DNA of 53,384 nt, from assembly GCA_015272395.1 (NCBI GenBank), contig JACYLQ010000016.1, positions 1-53,384 on the forward strand, written 5' to 3'. Below, piece by piece: positions 36,604-46,982 of the stretch. The notes beneath the pieces were generated by a model, which worked only from the letters and a program-made list of their open reading frames with translations, did no database searches and was not told where the DNA came from. The translations under genes and the position numbers were made by a program. Every line of letters starts with the position of its first letter. Position 1 is the stretch's first letter. Origin of the DNA: Calothrix sp. C42_A2020_038 (GTDB lineage Bacteria > Cyanobacteriota > Cyanobacteriia > Cyanobacteriales > Nostocaceae).

Positions 36604-37770
36604 TTAGTAATGGGTGCGCGCGTGTGTTGGCTGTGACTTGAGCTGGGAAACGAGAGAATAAGCCATTTTTACTGCTTGCCAAAGCAATTCAGGCTCGTCC
36701 TCTAGGCAGATGCTTTTGACATTGGTGTTACTCACCTCCCTCTGTTCTAATTGTTCGAGAACCGATGACAGCAATACACGGGCGTAACTGCCGTATGCAA
36801 TACCAGAGATTTTGGACTTGGGACTAGAAGATACTAATTCCAAATCCTTTTGTGGTAATCCATTCATGTGCAAAGCGAAATCGCTTAACATTCCCATTGC
36901 CTTTAACTTGGCAACGGTATAGCTATTTGTGCCTCCTGCTAACTGCACATATCCTGGTAGATTTGCTGCCAACACTTTTTGCCCTAACTTGATTGTTGCA
37001 ATAGTGGCACCGTCTCCAATATCACCGCTCATTGGACGACCATCAGTTTGCCATATCACATAGGGAACACTCGGAGCCATTAATTCGTATAGGGCATGTA
37101 AATAGTCAATTAAATTTTCGCCATCAGGACAACTGACAGCAACCAACTTCAACTGCTCTACGTGCGGTTCAATTGATTGCCACAATCGCTTGAATTCTGT
37201 CAAACGTCCAACTTTTGTATGTATTTCTACAGCATCTACTCCTGTTGACAGTACCAATGGCGCTATTGCTCCTGGCGACAATACACATGAACTTGTATAA
37301 ATTATATCATACGGACAGATAGGGACACAACGTCCACAGCCATAACATTTTTGTGATATTACACCTGAAAAATTATTTGAGTGCTGGTTAAAAACGATTG
37401 CTTGAGCGGGACATATTTTCTCACAAGGTCTTGAGCAAGTCGAAGGACATTCGCTTGGATTGAATTCGGCTTTGCGGAAGTGCGGGTCTTCTCCGTCGTT
37501 TAGGCTGACCATCAAAAAAGGCGTTTTATATTCACACAATGAATTTGGTCTTCGAGAGTCAATAGCCAAACTCGAAGCAACTTGGAGCGCATCTTGCGCT
37601 GCTGAGATTACAGCAGGGTCTGCTGCCACATCGATACAGTCGGCACCTGCCAAAGCATAAGCTAGGGTCAAACTTCTAACAGATGGCAGATGCTGGAAAC
37701 TGGCTCCGCAGATCAGCTTGAACCAGTGACCTTCTTTAAGGGAACGTAAGGGGTTAAACAAATCAGTCAC
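36604..37770 (-). CDS. ldpA: Circadian light-input iron-sulfur protein LdpA
   Basis: The 388-residue protein matches LdpA, which feeds redox/light information to the cyanobacterial clock. Two [4Fe-4S] motifs lie at about 107-150: CPSTCSRPCEKICP and CYGCGRCVPICPYD. The N-terminal segment FNPLRSLKEGHWFKLICGAS and the (beta/alpha)-rich C-terminal half are typical of the family. The start is GTG at 37770-37768, giving MTDLFNPLRSL. An ATG overlapping it is out of frame and stops at once. The gene lies just upstream of the R3H ATPase gene on the same strand. No photoreceptor domain is present. Confidence 0.93.
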   Translation of the reverse strand: MTDLFNPLRSLKEGHWFKLICGASFQHLPSVRSLTLAYALAGADCIDVAADPAVISAAQDALQVASSLAIDSRRPNSLCEYKTPFLMVSLNDGEDPHFRKAEFNPSECPSTCSRPCEKICPAQAIVFNQHSNNFSGVISQKCYGCGRCVPICPYDIIYTSSCVLSPGAIAPLVLSTGVDAVEIHTKVGRLTEFKRLWQSIEPHVEQLKLVAVSCPDGENLIDYLHALYELMAPSVPYVIWQTDGRPMSGDIGDGATIATIKLGQKVLAANLPGYVQLAGGTNSYTVAKLKAMGMLSDFALHMNGLPQKDLELVSSSPKSKISGIAYGSYARVLLSSVLEQLEQREVSNTNVKSICLEDEPELLWQAVKMAYSLVSQLKSQPTHARTHY

Positions 37771-37895
37771 ATTTCTATTATGCTATTTGTGACAAAAAAT
37801 GGTAGCCCTTAGCTCTAAAAAGTTTTTAAATTCCAAATTCAAGTCAAGGATAGTGTCATTAAAATTTACAATTAAATCACAAGTTAAATTTTGGA

Positions 37896-39296
37896 CTACT
37901 GCTCTGGTTGTTGAACCGGGATTTCGATGACAAATTCGGCCCCTTGACCCAATGATGATTGGCATGTCAAAGTTCCCTGATGTTTTTGCACTATAATTTG
38001 ATAGCTAATTGATAAGCCTAGTCCAGTACCTTTACCTACAGGTTTTGTTGTAAAAAAAGGGTCGAACAAACGTGTATACGTAGATTCTTCAATACCAGGG
38101 CCATTGTCTCTAATACAAATTTGGGCTGTATTTCTACTTGTTAGTCGAGTTTGAATTAAAATTTGTGGAACTAAGGTACAAAAGTTAGAAATCGGAATTT
38201 GGGAAGCTGATGTGTAATTATTATTGAGAGTAATATCTTGATTTCGGGATACGACTGTGCCTTCATGTGATACCATATTTCCTCCGAGGCGCCATGCTCC
38301 ATTTCCCATTTCTAAAGCGTCGATTGCATTATTCAAAATATGCATAAAAACTTGATTTAGCTCACTCGGATAACATGTAACTGGAGGTAAAGCGCCAAAA
38401 TGTTTGATGACACTAATCATAGGGCGATGAGCAGTTTCTTTCAGGCGATGCTCTAGCATAACTAAAGTACTGTTGATACCTTCATGAATATTCACCGACT
38501 TCATCTGAGCTTCATCTAATCGAGAAAAGTTTTGTAATGATAGTACTATAGTTCTAATTCGTTCTGCGCCTCGATACATAGCACCCATTAAGCTTTGCAA
38601 GTCATGAATGACAAATTTGAGGTCAATATCTTTAGTCGTTGCTTGAAGTTGTGGTGTCGGATTAGGATATTCCCTTTGGTACATTTCTACGACTTTAATT
38701 AAATCTTGAATATATTCATTTGCGTATTGAAGATTACCATAGATAAAACTGATGGGATTATTAATTTCGTGTGCAACTCCTGCAACTAATTGACCCAAAG
38801 CGAACATTTTTTCGTTTTGTATCTGTTGGACTTGAGCAGCTTTTAATTCATCAAAAGCTTTTTGTAATAACAAGTTTTTTTCTTGCAATTCGCTGTGTAA
38901 CAAACGTAAATTTATTTGATTTTCAATTCGTAGTATAACTTCGGCGCCGTGAAAAGGTTTACTAATATAATCAGCACCACCTACATCAAAAGCTTTAACT
39001 TTATCTAAAACATCATCAAGGGCACTAATAAAAATGACTGGTATTTGACTAGTTTTATTTTCTGCCTTGAGTTGTTTACATACTTCATAGCCATCCATAC
39101 CAGGCATATTGATATCAAGCAAGATTACATCAGGTAAGAGCATTTGACAAGCTGTTAATGCCATTTTGCCATTTAATGCTTTACGAACTTCATAGCCTTG
39201 CGCTGTTAACATTGCTGATAACAGTCGCAAATTGTCAGGTGTGTCATCGACAACTAATATATTTGCTTTATAATTATGATTTTGCTCTAAAAGCAT
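37896..39296 (-). CDS. Receiver-histidine kinase
   Basis: The 466-residue protein has an N-terminal receiver (about 12-130: [18 protein letters not shown], Asp61 in [15 protein letters not shown], Lys in YISKPF). A coiled-coil linker (130-165) follows. HisKA has the His in [20 protein letters not shown], and the HATPase region shows [19 protein letters not shown] and [21 protein letters not shown]. An extra stretch of about 45 residues inside the HATPase domain ([16 protein letters not shown] and onward) is unusual. There are no membrane segments. Its receiver is a close paralogue of that in the GGDEF-EAL protein encoded just upstream, with the phosphoacceptor at the same residue number. This suggests duplication and possibly shared input. 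Confidence 0.92.
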   Translation of the reverse strand: MLLEQNHNYKANILVVDDTPDNLRLLSAMLTAQGYEVRKALNGKMALTACQMLLPDVILLDINMPGMDGYEVCKQLKAENKTSQIPVIFISALDDVLDKVKAFDVGGADYISKPFHGAEVILRIENQINLRLLHSELQEKNLLLQKAFDELKAAQVQQIQNEKMFALGQLVAGVAHEINNPISFIYGNLQYANEYIQDLIKVVEMYQREYPNPTPQLQATTKDIDLKFVIHDLQSLMGAMYRGAERIRTIVLSLQNFSRLDEAQMKSVNIHEGINSTLVMLEHRLKETAHRPMISVIKHFGALPPVTCYPSELNQVFMHILNNAIDALEMGNGAWRLGGNMVSHEGTVVSRNQDITLNNNYTSASQIPISNFCTLVPQILIQTRLTSRNTAQICIRDNGPGIEESTYTRLFDPFFTTKPVGKGTGLGLSISYQIIVQKHQGTLTCQSSLGQGAEFVIEIPVQQPEQ

Positions 39297-39522
39297 TTCT
39301 AGCTAAAACCTGCTCTTTATAATATAATTTTGACAATAAACGTTTGCAGTAGATAACGAGAGAAAAGTTACTTCAGCTTCCCAGCTACCGATTTGCACAT
39401 ATTTTTTTCGTAAGTTTGATCAAAGTATATTAGATAACAAGCGTTTATAGTTTTAATAATTAATTATGTTTACATAAGCTTCTGACTTGAGCGCTTGATA
39501 TAATGTATATAAATTTACCAGT

Positions 39523-41358
39523 TCACCATTGTGGATTAGTGGCAATAAAGTCAAGAACATCTTCTTGTTTGAGGGGTTTAGAGAATAAAAATCCTTGAGC
39601 GAGGTCACAGTTGAGAATACGTAATTGAGCTAATTGTTCGGGGATTTCAACACCTTCAGCAATTGTACGCATTCCCATAGAATGAGAAATGCCAATCATC
39701 GCAGGTACTAATCCCATATTGTCTTGATTGTCTTGCATTCTCTTGACAAAAGATTTATCAATCTTCAGCGCATTTAATGGAAAACTGTGAAGATAGCTTA
39801 AAGAAGAATAGCCCGTGCCAAAATCATCAATAACAAGCTTAAAATTTCGTTCTTTTAGCTGCTGTAGAATACCTCTAACTATATCGTTATTTTCCATAAT
39901 TACACTTTCTGTAATTTCTAAATCTATATTGCAAGAATTAACTTGTGTTTCAGAAACAATGTTATCAATAATTGATGCTAATTCTGGATATGAAAATAAT
40001 CGTGCTGATAAATTTATATTGATAGAAATATCTTGCGAGAAAGCAGAGTATTCTTGCCATATTTTCAGTTGCTGACAAGCGTTTCTAAGTATCCAAATAT
40101 TGATTGGATAAATCAGACCTATTTCTTCTGCTGTAGGTATAAATTCGGTTGGTGGAATTAGTCCTCGTGTCGGGTGTTGCCAACGTACAAGTGCTTCAAA
40201 ACCAGCGATTTTACCTGTAGCAAGTGAAATAATAGGTTGATAGTAAATTACAAATTCTTGCCTTTCAACAGCTCGACGTAGGTCGTTTTCTAATTCTAAA
40301 ATTTGGATAGCTTTGAAATGCATATCTGGGTCAAAAACGTGATAGCGCGCACGGCCAAGTGATTTTGCTCGATACATCGCGGTATCAGCATCACGCAACA
40401 AATATTCAGCTTTTTCATAGTTATTATTACCCCAACTGATACCGATACTCGCATTCATAAACACTTCATATCTTGACAATTGAAATGCTAGTGATAATTT
40501 TTGTAAAACGCTTTCGGCAACATCAATAGCCATATTCATACCAGTGATATTTTCTAATAAAATAGCAAATTCATCACCACCAAATCTAGCTAAAGTATCA
40601 AAAGGACTTAATAATCCTTGAATGCGGCGGGCGATAGCAATTAATAATTCATCTCCAACAAAATGACCCAGCGAATCATTAATTATTTTAAAACGGTCAC
40701 AATCTAAAAACAGAACAGCAAACTGAAAGCTAGAATCTTGTTTTGCCCGACTAAGCGCTTTTTCAAGTTGCCGTATGAACAAAACGCGATTTGGTAATCC
40801 AGTTAATGAGTCATGCAAAGCAATGTCAAGAAGCTGACTTTGGAGTTCGCGTCGAGAATTTATCTCTATTTGTAGCTTTTGCATTGCTTCTTCTAGCTCT
40901 TTAGTACGCTTCTTGACTCGTTGCTCTAACTCGGTATTAAGTTTTAAAATTTCCAAACGGGCTTCTCGTAAGGCGATTTGATTTTGTACTCGCACTAAAA
41001 CTTCTTCAAATTCAAACGGTTTTGTGATATAATCTACCCCACCCACCCGAAAAGCTTTTACTTTGTCAAAAACATCATCGAGGGCGCTCACGAAAATTAC
41101 CGGAATATCAGTAGTTTTATCCCAATTTTTCAAACGATGACAAACTTCATAACCGTCAATTTCTGGCATCATGATATCGAGCAAAATTAAGTCAGGTAAA
41201 ATAGTTTGGCACGCAGTTAAAGCCATTTGCCAATTTAGAGCTTTACGAACGTTGTATCCTTCTCTAATTAAAATCGCCGATAAAACTCGTAGATTATCGG
41301 CAGTATCATCGATAATCAAAATATCTTTTTTTTGGTTAATCAAGCTGACATCATTCAT
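39523..41358 (-). CDS. Receiver-GGDEF-EAL cyclic-di-GMP regulator
   Basis: The 611-residue protein has a receiver (about 12-130; Asp61 in LILLDIMMPEIDGYE), a coiled-coil (130-180), a GGDEF domain and an EAL domain. The GGDEF domain (about 183-345) has the intact motif RFGGDEFAI, so diguanylate cyclase activity is plausible. The EAL domain (about 355-605) has FEALVRW, ININLSARLF, LEITES, DDFGTGYSSL and EGVE, so phosphodiesterase residues are also kept. Phosphorylation of the receiver probably sets the balance. The start is ATG at 41358. It precedes the receiver-kinase gene on the same strand with a gap of about 226 bp. In cyanobacteria c-di-GMP commonly governs motility and surface growth, which fits the phototaxis genes elsewhere in the window. 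Confidence 0.94.
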   Translation of the reverse strand: MNDVSLINQKKDILIIDDTADNLRVLSAILIREGYNVRKALNWQMALTACQTILPDLILLDIMMPEIDGYEVCHRLKNWDKTTDIPVIFVSALDDVFDKVKAFRVGGVDYITKPFEFEEVLVRVQNQIALREARLEILKLNTELEQRVKKRTKELEEAMQKLQIEINSRRELQSQLLDIALHDSLTGLPNRVLFIRQLEKALSRAKQDSSFQFAVLFLDCDRFKIINDSLGHFVGDELLIAIARRIQGLLSPFDTLARFGGDEFAILLENITGMNMAIDVAESVLQKLSLAFQLSRYEVFMNASIGISWGNNNYEKAEYLLRDADTAMYRAKSLGRARYHVFDPDMHFKAIQILELENDLRRAVERQEFVIYYQPIISLATGKIAGFEALVRWQHPTRGLIPPTEFIPTAEEIGLIYPINIWILRNACQQLKIWQEYSAFSQDISININLSARLFSYPELASIIDNIVSETQVNSCNIDLEITESVIMENNDIVRGILQQLKERNFKLVIDDFGTGYSSLSYLHSFPLNALKIDKSFVKRMQDNQDNMGLVPAMIGISHSMGMRTIAEGVEIPEQLAQLRILNCDLAQGFLFSKPLKQEDVLDFIATNPQW

Positions 41359-41973
41359 TCTACGTTCGCTGTAGTCAATTCTGTAATTTTTATAAAATAC
41401 TTTCAGTTTGGTTAAGCCCCTAAAAATTTGAACAGGTCGAGTATTTACTCATCAATTGTGTCATATCACTTACCGTTTATCAGAAAAACACAAACACTTA
41501 CGGTTTAAATCCAGTTATTTTACTTAATACACCTTTATACCTAATTTTTTGCCTGAACGTACAGGTTTCAAACTTTGTTATAGCATCTTGATTATTGATT
41601 AAGTATGACTGAATAAAGCTAAATTCATATATGGAGAGGAGTCCGAAAATCTTTTGACATTTTTTACGTACAATTACAGATAATAGAGTTTACTATATTT
41701 TTACTGATATGCAAGATTTCTTATCCAGCTTGCAAAACATATTAATGTTTGTTTGTCGCAACTAAGTAATTTTACATAGACTAGACTTTTCTGTAACCAA
41801 TTAATCATCCGTTGTATCTCAGATTCTCGACTTCACAAGAGAAGTTGGGAATCTTGCCAATCTCAATCTCGTGGTAGGTAAAAATTTCAGCATTTTCCGG
41901 GCTTACTACACTAAGTGATTAAGTTTACAATTTGAAAATATTATGATACTCAGCTGTAAAGCTGGCACGGGCA
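41359..41973. other. 615-bp divergent intergenic region
   Basis: No gene is seen. It separates the leftward GGDEF-EAL gene from the rightward photosensor kinase and should hold both promoters. It contains the wobble-compensated hairpin at 41821-41854. Confidence 0.45.
41821..41854. repeat. Hairpin AGATTCTCGACTTC..GAAGTTGGGAATCT (relative of 10219-10252)
   Basis: The 14-bp stem has two positions that differ from the copy at 10219-10252, but both are kept as G-T pairs. That suggests selection for, or descent of, a folded element. Confidence 0.6.
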
Positions 41974-44709
41974 ATGAAATCTGCTGATAGCTTTCAAAAC
42001 GTTCAGCAATCTCCTGAGCAAGAGAGTTTGCTGTACCGAATTACGGACATAATTAGGCAAGGTGTAGAACTACAAGCGATTTTAGATGCAGTGGTTGTCG
42101 AGGTTCGTAAATTTTTACAAACCGAGCGAGTCATGGTTTACAAGTTTGATGACTCCTACAATAGTGAGGTTATTGCCGAGTCAATAGAGCAGCAGAGGTT
42201 CCCATCTTTACTGAGGTTACATTTTCCAGCATCAGATGTTCCATCGGAAGCGAGAGAAATGTTGCTCACAGTTCGTCAGGGATTAATTTTAGATATCAAA
42301 AGCGGTAAGGTTAGTTTATTGCCACTCGATTTTGAACCTGAATTACAAGCTTCAGCCAATATTCAGTACCGCACTGTTGAGCCTTGCGATGTTGAGTATT
42401 TGAAATCAATAGGGATACAATCATCACTAGTTTTGCCAATTCGATACCAAAAGTCTATTGAACCTGGGTCTCAAGATGATTTGTGGGGATTATTGGTATC
42501 TCACTACAGTCGCTCAAGGGCTATCTCAAAGCGTGAATTGCAAGTTTTACAGCAATTTGCGAACCAAATGTCAATTGCTATTACCCTTCAAAATTCATTC
42601 TTACAAGCGCGCGTTGAGCAAAGGCGCCAAACAATTATTAATCAAGTTATCACTCAATTACATTCGTTACCAACGATTCAACTTCAAGCAGCACTTGAGA
42701 CAACAGTTACTGCCCTATCAGGTTGTGGGGGTAGAATGTATATTTATGAAACAGGTGATCTATACCAGGTTGGAGAGCAACCATTAGCATCCTCACCAAA
42801 TTCAGTTATTGAAGAACATCCATTCTGGCAACATTGGATGGAAGAATTTAGAAAAGATAGTGTTTGGGCAATCACTGATATTTACGCAGAACCGGAATTA
42901 GGATTTTTAACAACAGCATTTCAAGATACGAACATTCGTGGATTACTGGTAATGCCTCTTGGCTACTATCAAAATTTTATCGGTATTGTCAGTATTTTCC
43001 GCAATGAGGATAACACAAAGATTTTATGGGCAAGACAACGCCAACCTAATCCTTTAAACCAGCAACCGCAGACTTCTTTTACATGGCGCCAAAAAAGACA
43101 AGGAAAAGCACCAGCATGGAAACAAGACGAAATCACCCTGGCTCAGACACTCGCATATCACATTTCGATGTCGATACAACAAGATTTGATGTATCATAAA
43201 TTACTGCCTTTTTTGAATATCGAGCAGCAAGTACAAGTACAAACCTCCGAGTTAGAAAAATCGTTGTTAATTACCAACGCAATTCGATTAATTAGTGAAC
43301 AAATTCGTAGTTCTCTAGATTTAACAACTACTTTACACACCATTGTTCGTGAAGTACGCAAGATATTGAACACAGATAGAGTACTAATTTACCAGTTTAA
43401 TGACCCAGTTGGCTGTTCTGATGGAAAGGTAATTGTCGAAGAAATTAATGGTAACTGGCAATCAACTTTAGCTATCACAGTTCCATCAGGGTGCTTCCCA
43501 GATAAAAGCGTGCGTATGCTTTTTGAAGAGGGGGTAAGAGTAATTAATAATGTTGCAACAGCTTCGCTAAGTGCTTGTCATCGAGAATTTTTAGAAAGCT
43601 TGCAGATACAAGCAAACTTGATTGTACCGATTCATATTAGCAAAAAACTTTGGGGTTTGCTGATTGCTCATCAGTGCGAGGCACCGAGATTATGGCATGA
43701 TGACGAAATAGAGCTTTTACAACAACTAGCTGACCAAGCTGCAATTGCAATTCAACAAGCGGAACTTTACGAACAAAGTCGCGCATCTGAAGCTGAAGCC
43801 AAAAGTAAAGCAATGCAGTTGGGACAAGCACTTTACGATTTACAACAAACTCAAACTCAGTTAATCCAAAATGAAAAAATGTCAAGTTTGGGGCAGTTGG
43901 TAGCAGGGATAGCACATGAAATCAATAATCCGATTAATTTCATCTATGGCAACTTATCTCACACTATCGAATATACTCAACAACTGCTCGAATTATTAAA
44001 ACTATATCAGCAACAGTGTCCATCCAACAATTTGATTGAATCTAAAATCGAAGAAATGGATTTGGATTTTATTACGGCTGATTTACCTAAAACCATATCC
44101 TCAATGCAAGCAGGGGCTGAACGTATTCGCTCGATTATACTATCTTTACGAAATTTCTCGCGTCTGGATGAAGCGGATATGAAGCCCGTTGACTTACACG
44201 AAGGCATCGATAACACTTTATTAATCTTGCAACATCGTTTCAAATCTACCGTTGATTTTCCAGGTATCCAAGTTATAAAAAAGTATGGAGAATTGCCATT
44301 GGTTGAATGTTACGCTGGACAAATTAACCAGGTATTTGTGAACATTCTGGGCAACGCGGTTGATGCACTTATTGAAAAGTTTAAAAACAAAGATATTTCC
44401 CAAAACAGTATAAATACTACCAATATTACCCCTCGAATTGTTATATCAACAGCAATATCTACCAAAGGTAAATCAGTAGTTATACGTATTGCCGACAATG
44501 GAAATGGAATTCCCGAAGATGTCAGGAAGCGAGTTTTTGACCCGTTCTTCACTACTAAAGACGTAGGCAAAGGCACTGGACTAGGTCTGGCAATTAGCTA
44601 TCAAATTATTGTCGAAAAGCATGGTGGTGTAATAAAATGTGCATCTAAACCAAATCAATACACAGAATTCATGATTGAAATCCCTCTTAAACAAGTTATT
44701 ATGCAATAG
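41974..44709 (+). CDS. Photosensory histidine kinase: knotless-phytochrome-like module + cyanobacteriochrome-like GAF + kinase
   Basis: This is a 911-residue soluble protein. GAF1 (about 20-210) is phytochrome-type, with [10 protein letters not shown] and Cys138 in [12 protein letters not shown] at the bilin-attachment position. The next domain (about 225-415) looks like the PHY/second GAF of Cph2-type phytochromes. It has a tongue-like stretch, PQTSFTW .. KAPAW, related to PRxSF..W..PW. GAF3 (about 435-600) is cyanobacteriochrome-like: Cys535 in [10 protein letters not shown], Cys507 in SGCF, then QANLIVPI and [11 protein letters not shown] coiled-coil leads to HisKA ([19 protein letters not shown]) and a HATPase ([31 protein letters not shown]). 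The start is ATG at 41974. The stop is 33 bp before an ABC-2 permease gene with its own GGAGG. Bilin binding is inferred from motifs. Confidence 0.9.
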   Translation: MKSADSFQNVQQSPEQESLLYRITDIIRQGVELQAILDAVVVEVRKFLQTERVMVYKFDDSYNSEVIAESIEQQRFPSLLRLHFPASDVPSEAREMLLTVRQGLILDIKSGKVSLLPLDFEPELQASANIQYRTVEPCDVEYLKSIGIQSSLVLPIRYQKSIEPGSQDDLWGLLVSHYSRSRAISKRELQVLQQFANQMSIAITLQNSFLQARVEQRRQTIINQVITQLHSLPTIQLQAALETTVTALSGCGGRMYIYETGDLYQVGEQPLASSPNSVIEEHPFWQHWMEEFRKDSVWAITDIYAEPELGFLTTAFQDTNIRGLLVMPLGYYQNFIGIVSIFRNEDNTKILWARQRQPNPLNQQPQTSFTWRQKRQGKAPAWKQDEITLAQTLAYHISMSIQQDLMYHKLLPFLNIEQQVQVQTSELEKSLLITNAIRLISEQIRSSLDLTTTLHTIVREVRKILNTDRVLIYQFNDPVGCSDGKVIVEEINGNWQSTLAITVPSGCFPDKSVRMLFEEGVRVINNVATASLSACHREFLESLQIQANLIVPIHISKKLWGLLIAHQCEAPRLWHDDEIELLQQLADQAAIAIQQAELYEQSRASEAEAKSKAMQLGQALYDLQQTQTQLIQNEKMSSLGQLVAGIAHEINNPINFIYGNLSHTIEYTQQLLELLKLYQQQCPSNNLIESKIEEMDLDFITADLPKTISSMQAGAERIRSIILSLRNFSRLDEADMKPVDLHEGIDNTLLILQHRFKSTVDFPGIQVIKKYGELPLVECYAGQINQVFVNILGNAVDALIEKFKNKDISQNSINTTNITPRIVISTAISTKGKSVVIRIADNGNGIPEDVRKRVFDPFFTTKDVGKGTGLGLAISYQIIVEKHGGVIKCASKPNQYTEFMIEIPLKQVIMQ

Positions 44710-44742
44710 CATTTCATGGCGTGCTTCTGGAGGATGAAAGCA

Positions 44743-45516
44743 ATGAAGTATTGGCACGAAACGATTGCTGTCACAAGGCGAATTATAACTGAACTTTTAC
44801 GTCGAAAACGCAGTTTAATATTTTGGTGTATTTTTCCTGTTTCAGTACTAATTATAAATGGGCTGATAATAGCCGAACGAGGGAAGTTGTCGCTCCAAGT
44901 CGCATTTGAAAACGCTGCACCCTCAACCTTAGTTGGAGCAGCCTTATTTTTTAGTTGCTTAGGTGGTAGTGTTGCCACTGTAGTTGCAGAGCGTGAACAG
45001 AGGACTTTAAAACGTTTGTTTATTTCTCCTCTGAGCGGCGCCTCTTATTTTATGGGTATTTTTTTTGCTCACTGCTTTATCGGTATCTTCCAAACACTCC
45101 TCATATATGGTGTAGCTGCATTTTGGGGCGCCAGTTTCAATGGCTCAATTATCCTAGGGTTAGTAATTATTATTACTAGTATTATTGCTTACGTGGGTTT
45201 AGGGTTTATTTTAGGCACACAATTAGCACGCCGCACCGAAGATGTAAATGCTCTAGTGGCAGCATTTGGAGTACCTTTGTTAATTTTAGGAGGTTCTTTT
45301 CTGCCAACGTCACTATTTCCCAAAACTCTGCTGGATATCGCGCGATTCAATCCGATCTATCATATGAACGAAGCACTTCTAAATGTATCGGCGGATAACG
45401 CTGGTATCAGCGATATTGAACCTCATTTATTATTTTTGCTATGGTTCGCTCTAATTATGATTGTATCCGGATGGTTATCATATCAACGCATGTTATTGAT
45501 TGAAAGGAAACTTTAA
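44743..45516 (+). CDS. ABC-2 type exporter permease
   Basis: The 257-residue integral membrane protein has about six hydrophobic helices. Among them are IFWCIFPVSVLIINGLII, STLVGAALFFSCLGGSVATV, FIGIFQTLLIYGVAAF and LGLVIIITSIIAYVGLGFIL. The ABC-2 motif REQRTLKRLFISPLSGASYF and a late segment PTSLFPKTLLDIARFNPIYH are typical of DrrB/NodJ-like permeases. The ATG at 44743 is chosen because GGAGG stands nine bases upstream. In-frame ATGs at 44716 and 44734 lie before or on that site. It pairs with the ATPase gene about 97 bp downstream. The substrate is unknown. Confidence 0.9.
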   Translation: MKYWHETIAVTRRIITELLRRKRSLIFWCIFPVSVLIINGLIIAERGKLSLQVAFENAAPSTLVGAALFFSCLGGSVATVVAEREQRTLKRLFISPLSGASYFMGIFFAHCFIGIFQTLLIYGVAAFWGASFNGSIILGLVIIITSIIAYVGLGFILGTQLARRTEDVNALVAAFGVPLLILGGSFLPTSLFPKTLLDIARFNPIYHMNEALLNVSADNAGISDIEPHLLFLLWFALIMIVSGWLSYQRMLLIERKL

Positions 45517-45530
45517 TAAATTTATACCAT

Positions 45531-45546
45531 TTTGGATTTTGGATTG
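45531..45546 (+). repeat. Short AT-rich heptamer repeat (TTTTGGA)n
   Basis: Two units of TTTTGGA lie between the ABC permease and ATPase genes, in the same family as 49491-49608. Confidence 0.45.
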
Positions 45547-45613
45547 TGAAATATTTGCCGTATAAGCTTTTCACATAGACATCTGTCGAATCATTGTTCA
45601 AATTAGTATAACT

Positions 45614-46528
45614 ATGCTTAAAATCAAAAACTTAAACAAATCATATGGTGCTAGAAAAGTTCTCCATGATTTGAATCTACATATTGATACAGGTCAAATT
45701 TATGGATTACTTGGCGCCAATGGTGCAGGAAAAACAACAACAATAAATATTATTTGTAATCTTATTCAAGCTGATAGCGGTTATGTATCAATCAATAATC
45801 AACCAATCACTGATGATACTAAGGCTCTAATAGGTATTGCTCCACAAGAAAATTTACTATACCGAAGTTTATCATGTGAGGAAAATTTAACGTTTTTTGC
45901 CAAAATATATGGATTAGATGGGAGACGATGCCGAGAACAAGTGCTTAAAACGTTAGCAGACGTAAAACTATTTGACCGTGCCAAAAGCCCAGTGGAAACT
46001 TTGAGTGGAGGAATGCAGCGACGTTTGAATATGGCTGTTGCTCTGGTACATCAACCTGCATTAGTGATTTTAGACGAGCCAACCACTGGACTAGACATAG
46101 AAGCACGGTACGATATTTGGGAGTTAATCAAACAACTTAAGAATCAGGGTATTACAGTTTTACTTACAACTCACCTTCTCGACGAAGCAGAACGACTCTG
46201 TGATCAGATTGGCATTCTCAAAAATGGCCAAATCTTAGCTGAAGGTAATTTAATACAATTACGGCAGTATATTCACGCAGAAGAAATAGTTGTTATAAAA
46301 ACTGTTAATGAAGAAAAAGCAATTGCCCTAGCAGAAAAATATGGTTTTACACCCAGACGTTACGGTAACGATTTAGCATTTTGGATACCCGAAGCAATGG
46401 AGTTAAAAGAAATAATCGCGCGCTTTGAGGATGTTAATATTGACTCAATTTCTCGTCAACCAGTACGGTTAGAGCATATTTATCTCGAAGTCACACAACA
46501 AGATGTCGTAAAATCCAATCAACGTTAG
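45614..46528 (+). CDS. ABC exporter ATP-binding protein (DrrA-like)
   Basis: The 304-residue ATPase shows Walker A GANGAGKTTT, Q-loop APQENLLY, signature LSGGMQRRLN, Walker B LVILDEPTTGLD and switch His in TTHLLDEAERL. The C-terminal extension (about 220-304) is typical of the DrrA/CcmA subfamily that partners ABC-2 permeases. It should power the permease encoded just upstream, giving a two-subunit exporter of drugs, lipids or glycans. The start is ATG at 45614 and the ribosome binding site is weak. A Rieske protein gene follows 63 bp later on the same strand. Confidence 0.94.
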   Translation: MLKIKNLNKSYGARKVLHDLNLHIDTGQIYGLLGANGAGKTTTINIICNLIQADSGYVSINNQPITDDTKALIGIAPQENLLYRSLSCEENLTFFAKIYGLDGRRCREQVLKTLADVKLFDRAKSPVETLSGGMQRRLNMAVALVHQPALVILDEPTTGLDIEARYDIWELIKQLKNQGITVLLTTHLLDEAERLCDQIGILKNGQILAEGNLIQLRQYIHAEEIVVIKTVNEEKAIALAEKYGFTPRRYGNDLAFWIPEAMELKEIIARFEDVNIDSISRQPVRLEHIYLEVTQQDVVKSNQR

Positions 46529-46591
46529 AAATCGTGTTTTTTCAAAATTCGGTTTCGATGTCTCAAAGAGAGGAAAAACAGAGGAAGCAAC

Positions 46592-46954
46592 ATGAACTGG
46601 ACTAAAGTTCTTGCCCAAGATGAACTGCCAAGCGATACACGCAAAGTTGTCAAAGTTGAACAGCGCGCGATTTTATTAGTCAATCACAACAACCAAATTT
46701 ATGCTGTTGAAAATTCATGCCCTCACTTAAAGTTACCACTTCAAAAGGGCAAAATAACTGAAGAAGGAGCAATTGTGTGTCCGTTTCACCGCAGTGCGTT
46801 TGATTTAGCCACAGGTAATCCGACAACATGGACTCCCTTCCCACCCGGCATTGGTAAACTTATGGGTATGATTTCTACTGAAAAACCACTTGCAGTTTTT
46901 CCTACCCGTATCGAAGAAGGAAGTATTTGGATAGGAATTGAACAAAAAAATTAG
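46592..46954 (+). CDS. Rieske [2Fe-2S] ferredoxin-like protein
   Basis: The 120-residue single Rieske domain has cluster-binding motifs CPHL (about residue 50) and CPFHRS (about 68). These supply the two Cys and two His ligands. No transmembrane anchor or oxygenase domain is attached, so it is probably a soluble electron carrier or the ferredoxin part of a dioxygenase system. The start is ATG at 46592, with a GAGAGGAAAAACAGAGGAAG tract upstream that offers two AGGAA-type ribosome binding sites. It is the last gene of the rightward kinase/ABC group and is followed by a hairpin at 46961-46982. Its oxidase or reductase partner is not in the window. Confidence 0.9.
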   Translation: MNWTKVLAQDELPSDTRKVVKVEQRAILLVNHNNQIYAVENSCPHLKLPLQKGKITEEGAIVCPFHRSAFDLATGNPTTWTPFPPGIGKLMGMISTEKPLAVFPTRIEEGSIWIGIEQKN

Positions 46955-46960
46955 ATTAGC

Positions 46961-46982
46961 AAATGGGGAGTATTCCCCATTT
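46961..46982 (+). terminator. Hairpin AAATGGGGA-gtat-TCCCCATTT
   Basis: A perfect 9-bp stem with a 4-nt loop, ending in TTT, lies six bases after the Rieske stop codon. It fits a rho-independent terminator for the kinase/ABC/Rieske group. Confidence 0.7.
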
